DNA of 64,000 nucleotides, taken from assembly GCA_001600615.1 (NCBI GenBank), contig BCKK01000002.1:2138809-2202808 (forward strand). The letters run 5' to 3'. Origin of the DNA: Dioszegia crocea. Lineage: Eukaryota; Basidiomycota; Tremellomycetes; Tremellales; Bulleribasidiaceae. Of the stretch, positions 58,818-64,000 are shown piece after piece (the first letter of the stretch is position 1; each line of letters starts with the position of its first letter). The notes beneath the pieces are model-generated. The model saw only the letters and a program-made list of their open reading frames with translations, was not told where the DNA came from and did not search any database. Position numbers and translations under genes: made by a program.

Positions 58818-61561
58818 ATGTCGGAACTTCCCCCACCGGGCATCGCCATCCCCCAGCGGCAACCCTCCCCTTCCCCCGCTTTCCCCGGTGGAGCCTTCTC
58901 GGCCAGTCCAGCATCGTCACTTCCTAAAGCTCAGACTCCCTCTTCGCTATACAATCAGAACCCCTTCGATTTCCAAGTCCCCTCCATCCCACCTCGATTA
59001 TCACGCGTTGGACGCAGAATATCCGAAATGGGGATGAATGTCCTCGTCGGTCCTGACCTGCCCGACGAAGCCCCCGTACCGCGTCGCGATCCGCTTGTCA
59101 AAGCTGGAGAAGTGCCTGGGATGGGCGATGAGCCTATCATGTGCCCGTTCTGCGAGAAGCCACTCCCACCAGCCTTCATCCTCACGCAAATGGCGCATAA
59201 CCACGCTAGCTCTCAAGAGAAGAAACGGGTCGTTGAGCGCAAAGCATCAGTGACCAGGAGGCCAGGGACGGTATCGCGCTCAGCGTCTGGCTCGGGACCT
59301 CCAGGGATGAGCATGTCGAGAGTGCTGGAGGATTCGGGCGTGTCCGTTCCTATGGGCTCAACGGCTAGCGCCCCGGGCTCCGCTCGACCGTCCATCAGCG
59401 GTGACGTGCGGCAGCAGCCAAATGGTAGTCTGACAGCTACAAAGTCAGCATCGGACATCACCACCGACGCTCTCTTGGAGTCTACACGGCCGAAACCTGG
59501 AGAAGTCCTGCCAAAAGCGACAGCTGAATCGCTACTCCCCATGGTGAAATCAGCCGAGACAGCAGATACTGCCGGCGCGTCATCTATAATCTCCCCAGAT
59601 GACGTCCGGAAATGGTCATCGCTGGCAGGCATCGATCTCTCTTCATCATCCCCTGCACCATCATCGCTCGGTCCGAGCCAGCCGGAGAAAGCTATACCAG
59701 CTATTCCTCCGCCTCCACCCCCATCATCAACCATCTCCGACCGGCTGAAAAAGCCGGATGGCTCAACCTCGTCGTCTTCCAAATTCGGCGGCTTCTTCGG
59801 TCGGAAAGCGCGGGACGAGGATAGTGATGACGAGGAGGGCTCGGGCGCCACAGGGGGTTATGCGAAACTCAGCGGTCCGCCGAGTCCTGATCGAGCTGAG
59901 GCGCCCTCGTGGCGAGCGAAAGCGAAAGCGAAGGCGGAGAGTGAGGATGTTGCAGCGGGACGAGTGGCCGAAGTCGCAAAGGTCGAACCAACCCCGGCCG
60001 ATCTGCCCAAGAACGTTGCGTCAGATGAGGCGCTAAAGACCTTGCTGGTAGAGGTGCTTGGAAAGGTCAACTCGATGGTGTGTGCAAATTCTTGTTGAGA
60101 TTCCGGTAATTGCTGACATTCCAGTCCAAGAGCCACGAAGATCTCCTTCATTCACATACCACCCTCCTTACCTCCCTTAAAATCGCCCGCTCAAATCTAG
60201 CGATGGCCGAGGCCAATTCTGAGATGCTTGAAGAACAGCTTAAACGCGCTCCCCCTCCTACCGCCCGGCCCGGCCCTCAACCCCAATCCACCACATCTAC
60301 CCGTCCCTCAACACCGTCTACTGCACCCGCCGCTACCCTTCCCTCCCGCTCTTCCTCCTCCATCCCCTCCATCATAATCCCTCCCGGCCGCAAATCACTC
60401 GAAGAAAACCGATCCGCCCACCCTGTAGCGGCACCTCGGCGCTCGGAAGATTCGCGTCCCGCCCGTCCACAATCTATGATTATGCCACCTCCTAACATGT
60501 ACAACAACGGACCGTCTACCGGGCCTGCATCCAGTACGGCGGGCAAGGAGTCCAAGGGGATGTTTGGTTTCCTTGGCGGGGGCAAAACCAAAGTTCCAGG
60601 TCTGGGCACGATTGTCATTCCCTCTGCGAGAGAGTTTGGCGCATCGGCAGTCCGTTTCGGCGATGCTATCGCATCCGGACCTACCCGACCTGGCACACCG
60701 CAAAGAGAAAGCGGCCAATTCTTCGATTATCATACCCCCTCAGCGTACGGTCCTGTGCAGAATGATACTCGACAGCGAACCGTATCTGGAGATAACATCT
60801 CTCGAGCGCCCAGTCCCAATCCCAGCCTCAACACCCCTCGTGGTACTCCGGGCCAATCACCATCGGCGACCTCCAGTCTGCAATCCCCACCTACGGGTCC
60901 GGTCAGACCTCAACCCATCTCTCCTGCTTTATCGGCCGAACTTGCCAAGCTTCGAACGGCATATACAACCTCCCAGACCCGGATGGAGGCTATGAATAAG
61001 GAGTTGACGGAATTGAAGAAGGGCAAGGTTGAGATGGAGGCGGAGCTCGAATCGCTCAGTCAGGCCTTGTTTGAGGAGGCGAACAAGATGGTCAGTGATG
61101 AGCGAAAGAGGCGAGTGGAGGTGGAGGAGAATTTGAAAGAGGTCAAGGAGGAAAGAGAGGCATTGAGAGAGACTATAAAGGTGCTAGGGGGTCAGTCGGA
61201 CATTGGGACAGAAAGTGAAGGGGGTGCGGATGACGATAGCGAGGTGGGAGTAGCACGGACGAACGATATTGTCCCTCGGGATCTGGATAAGCATTACGAA
61301 GCGCTCCGAAAGACCATCCATCACGTTGCGGATGGAACGGCACCGAGTGCGGCGTTTGAGTCTGCAGTGGGTACAGACGAGCCTCTCGGAGGAGGAAGGA
61401 AGATCAGTGCCGCGTCGACAGAGGCGAATCCGTGGGCAGAGGTGGACTTTGGGACGGGAGCAGCTGGGTCGTTGGGTCGGAGTTTGCAAGAAGCCACGGA
61501 TGAAGTAGATCCCCTAGCGAAGAGCGCGGGTGCAGCGGCCGAGATGGAGAGAGGCGGATGA
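58818..61561 (+). CDS. SEC2: Sec2-type Rab guanine nucleotide exchange factor
   Basis: The activator of Sec4 on secretory vesicles. Two exons, with the intron at 60076-60122 (GTGTGT..CAG) directly after GKVNSM. A Cys-x2-Cys-x14-His-x-His motif (Cys109, Cys112, His127, His129) sits in the N-terminal region. The GEF core is the long coiled coil AELAKLRTAYTTSQTRMEAMNKELTELKKGKVEME followed by LSQALFEEANKMVSDERKRR, the Sec2p signature in which the ALFEEANKMV segment contacts Sec4. Before and after lie long Ser/Pro-rich disordered stretches (59250-60000; 60250-60900). The C-terminus after the coil is acidic and Ala-rich. Its partner SEC4 is about 10 kb away in this window. Confidence 0.9.
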
Positions 61562-61844
61562 GGATTCTATCGAGGGTGCTAGGGTGTAGATGTCGGGTTG
61601 TCAGATTTTTGAGATCTTGTAGCGGACTGGCGGACTAGAAGCTCAGATTTTGTGGATATCTATAATATGTACCTTGTAGGATTGCCCTGCTGTGCTTGTC
61701 CAGATTCGGCCCGGGTGGCTTCAGCCTAGATTGATGAGAGATAGCTGGCAGTACGAGAGAGTACCATTGCATGCCTTACTGATAGCTATGTTACAGGTAA
61801 TGAGGCGCATGAGGGGAGATTTTACAGAACGATTCACCGTCTAC

Positions 61845-63687
61845 TTATCTACATGCGCGTTTTGACGGACTGGTAACGGCGAGCTCTGCAGCTTTGTCAG
61901 CTTCATCGACATTGACACAACCGCCAATACATACCCGGTGCCTCCTTCCTCTTCTGCACCATCATCCTTCCGCCCTGGTTCGACCAGTGTCTAGCATCCT
62001 ACCACTCGTCAATTTCTTATCCCTTCAGGATGTATCCTCGGCCGTCAAACTCACCAGCATCCCAGCCTGACTCATCATGACTACGGTCTCTACGATCCTC
62101 CTCTCCTTCCCCTCCCCATCATCTTCATCTTCACCGTAATTCAACTCTGTAACCAGCAATTGCAGCTTCTCACAAACTGCACCCCTCCCCTGGAGCTCCT
62201 GCTCCAACTCCCCATAATCCGCCCTAGAGCTACGTAGCTCAGACTTGAGGCCCGCCTTCTCCTGCTCGAGCTGAACGATTCGAGCGTCATTTTCCCGCGT
62301 CTTGAGCCACAGGGCGGCTCGTTCGCCGATCAGAGTGGAGTTTTCGGCAGAGAGGGTGAGGTTTCGAGCGAGGAGATCGTTTATCCGGCTGGTAAGCTCG
62401 ATGATGGGATCGGCGGTAGGATATTTGGGAAAGTCGATTGGGAGGTGGATGATGGCCGACGTGGACTCGGAGAGGGCGAGAGTTGTGACGACCGTTGGCT
62501 GCACGTCTAGAGGAACAACGACTTCGTGTGGTGGGGAAGTAGAGTGCAATGAAGTAGCCAGAGCACATCTTTCTGGTGTTCGGCCGAGAGAGGGAAGCGG
62601 GGATGAAGCATCATCTACCTTGGTGACGATAGCGACAGGAGTGCTCGTCGTAGGGCTAGTGAGATGACTCGAATCATCATCTGCGTGGATGACAAAGCGT
62701 TGCTTCTTGCTCGGGCGAAGAGGGGTCGTTGTGATGGGAGGGCGTTGGCGAGTCTCGATATCCTTGATTCGACTGGGTACATATCCAGCTGTATATTAGC
62801 GCGGAATTGTGAAGGACCTGAGAAGAAGGACAAGACATACCTCCTCCGATCCCATTTGCGACTTCTTCTTTCCTTCCTTGCTGCTGGCCTGAGCTATCTT
62901 GAGCCGGGTCTCCGATGTCCTGTCTGTCAATCGCGACAAAGAGGTCAGTCTCTGAATCGTCAGCTTGTGCCCAGCCAATTTCAAAGGGGAAGGACCCGAA
63001 GAGCTCACCGCTATGACATTCCCGTGCAATCTCCTCTTCATCCTCCAGGTCCAGTGCCAGCTGAATACTGACATCCCCCGCATCCATCATATCCTCTTCT
63101 TCCCCATCCTCCGAATCATCCCTGTAGAAGCTTGCATCCGATACATCGCCCGTATGCTGCATCAACAATCCTGCGGGTAGATCGTTGAAGAGCTGATGGT
63201 CCGCCATGGAAGAAAAGTGGGAAGTCGGAGCATGGGTGTGTGAGACACCTCGACTGGAGACGCTCCGAGAGGAGAAGGAAGAGAAGGAGGGAAGACGAGG
63301 ATGGCCCGGGAGATGAAATGTGTTTGGAGCTAGAATGCGGTCAGCTATAGCCCGTGTGTACGACGATCGAGGCCGAGGAGCTGATAGCTCACTGACACGC
63401 CTCGGAGCTTCTCTGGCTGGGCTATCTTCAGCCCTCATACTCCTTCCCCGACCAATAGAGGCATATCTCCCTTCATCCGCATCGGCGTCCTTCCTCTTTT
63501 TGGGCGAGACTGATTGGGGAACGAGATTGGAGAGCTGGAGAGATAATGGTGATCGGGCGCTTGGCATTGTTGGGGCAGAGTGTAGAGGGATAGTGGAAAG
63601 AAGGCCGCTGTGTGAGTCGGTGGTTGTAGACCCGGCCCAAGTTGAAGAGGTTGAAGGAAGGTTGAGGCCGAGGTGTGAGTCGGTCAT
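61845..63687 (-). CDS. Coiled-coil protein of unknown function
   Basis: Exon 1 starts MTDSHLGLNLPSTSSTWAGS and encodes a Ser-rich, basic disordered region with a possible nuclear-localization signal (SPKKRKDADA) and an acidic segment (DDSEDGEEEDMMDAGD). A 57-nt intron after CHS keeps frame whether or not it is spliced. The second half contains another basic motif (RPSKKQRFVIHADDD), then a coiled coil (LTSRINDLLARNLTLSAENS; RIVQLEQEKAGLKSELRSSRADYGELEQELQ). Splicing of the 3' end past GMLTLVEPGRKDDGA gives the tail TSPSKRACR at 61845; without it the protein stops at 62025. Two basic signals and a coiled coil suggest a nuclear scaffold-type protein, but no family is recognised. Confidence 0.7.
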
Positions 63688-64000
63688 GTTGAGTGACTGT
63701 TCCGGTGCCGAGGTAGATGTCTTGATCGAACCCTCAGGAGGTCGTGATGGTGATGATCCGTATTGTGAAGTATGTCAGATGGGAAGGAAGAAGGATGTGT
63801 GGGAGAGGATAGGCAAAGCTGAAAGGGTTGAGTGATCTTCTACGCCTGTACAGGGGAAAGGACGCTTCGGCTATCGGTGATATCTCAATCTCCGATATAC
63901 TGATTTTGGCAGGCCAGCATAAGTCAACACGATGTTTCCACACGTTCCATACCATACTTGTGCACCTGTGATACGTCATCGCTGCCCATGTCCAAGCAAT
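63688..64000. other. Right edge: upstream region of the coiled-coil gene
   Basis: Only the promoter of the last gene is visible. No further start codon with supporting family sequence was found before the end of the window. Confidence 0.5.

Noticed and set aside
59213..59851. 212-residue minus-strand frame
   Set aside because: Antisense to the Ser/Pro-rich region of SEC2; open only because of codon bias.

Overview
This is nuclear DNA from a basidiomycete fungus, probably a Tremellomycete (Cryptococcus/Kwoniella/Tremella-like). The support is dense gene packing, many very short introns (about 33-60 nt, GTAAG/GTGAG donors and CTGAC/CTAAC-like branch sites close to the CAG acceptor), an intron-bearing nuclear tRNA, and a set of single-copy fungal genes (GINS, Gea-type Sec7 protein, Nic96, Sec4/Sec2, Pumilio, SET9, PRMT5). 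The genus placement is inference. No prophage, plasmid, CRISPR array, rRNA gene or intact transposon is visible.

Layout. 0-9 kb: a small unknown gene, RAC1, a secreted-looking amidase, PSF2, an SGNH-like membrane protein and the proteasome subunit PRE1. 9-15 kb: the large ARF-GEF GEA and a short-chain dehydrogenase. 15-20 kb: intron-containing tRNA-Thr(UGU), a nearby stem-loop, a candidate small membrane protein, the H4K20 methyltransferase SET9 and a divergent 84-residue membrane protein. 20-28 kb: UGP1, a GH31 alpha-glucosidase, mitochondrial uL30m and the divergent ornithine carbamoyltransferase. 28-36.5 kb: a Pumilio protein, an unusually fragmented RPS29 gene and a ZRC1-type zinc transporter. 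36.8-48.9 kb: PRMT5, an MFS anion symporter, mitochondrial glycerol-3-phosphate dehydrogenase and the Rab GTPase SEC4. 49-64 kb: NIC96, a BCL7-like chromatin protein, a second SDR, a SET-TAD3 fusion, the SEC2 Rab exchange factor and a coiled-coil protein.

Most genes are housekeeping. Several share pathways: SEC4 with SEC2 (exocytic Rab and its GEF, about 10 kb apart), and SET9, PRMT5 and the BCL7-like protein (chromatin). Divergent pairs share short promoters (PSF2/SGNH, uL30m/ARG3, SEC4/NIC96, SET-TAD3/SEC2). The most unusual items are: (i) one uninterrupted 1.6-kb exon that joins half of a small SET methyltransferase domain to a complete Tad3/ADAT3 tRNA-deaminase subunit; (ii) an RPS29 gene of 56 codons in six exons, with its start codon split by an intron and a 6-nt microexon; (iii) a BCL7-type SWI/SNF motif in a fungus; (iv) a C-x2-C-x14-H-x-H motif in the N-terminal region of Sec2. 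Exon structures were deduced by eye from frames and splice signals and have not been checked against transcripts.
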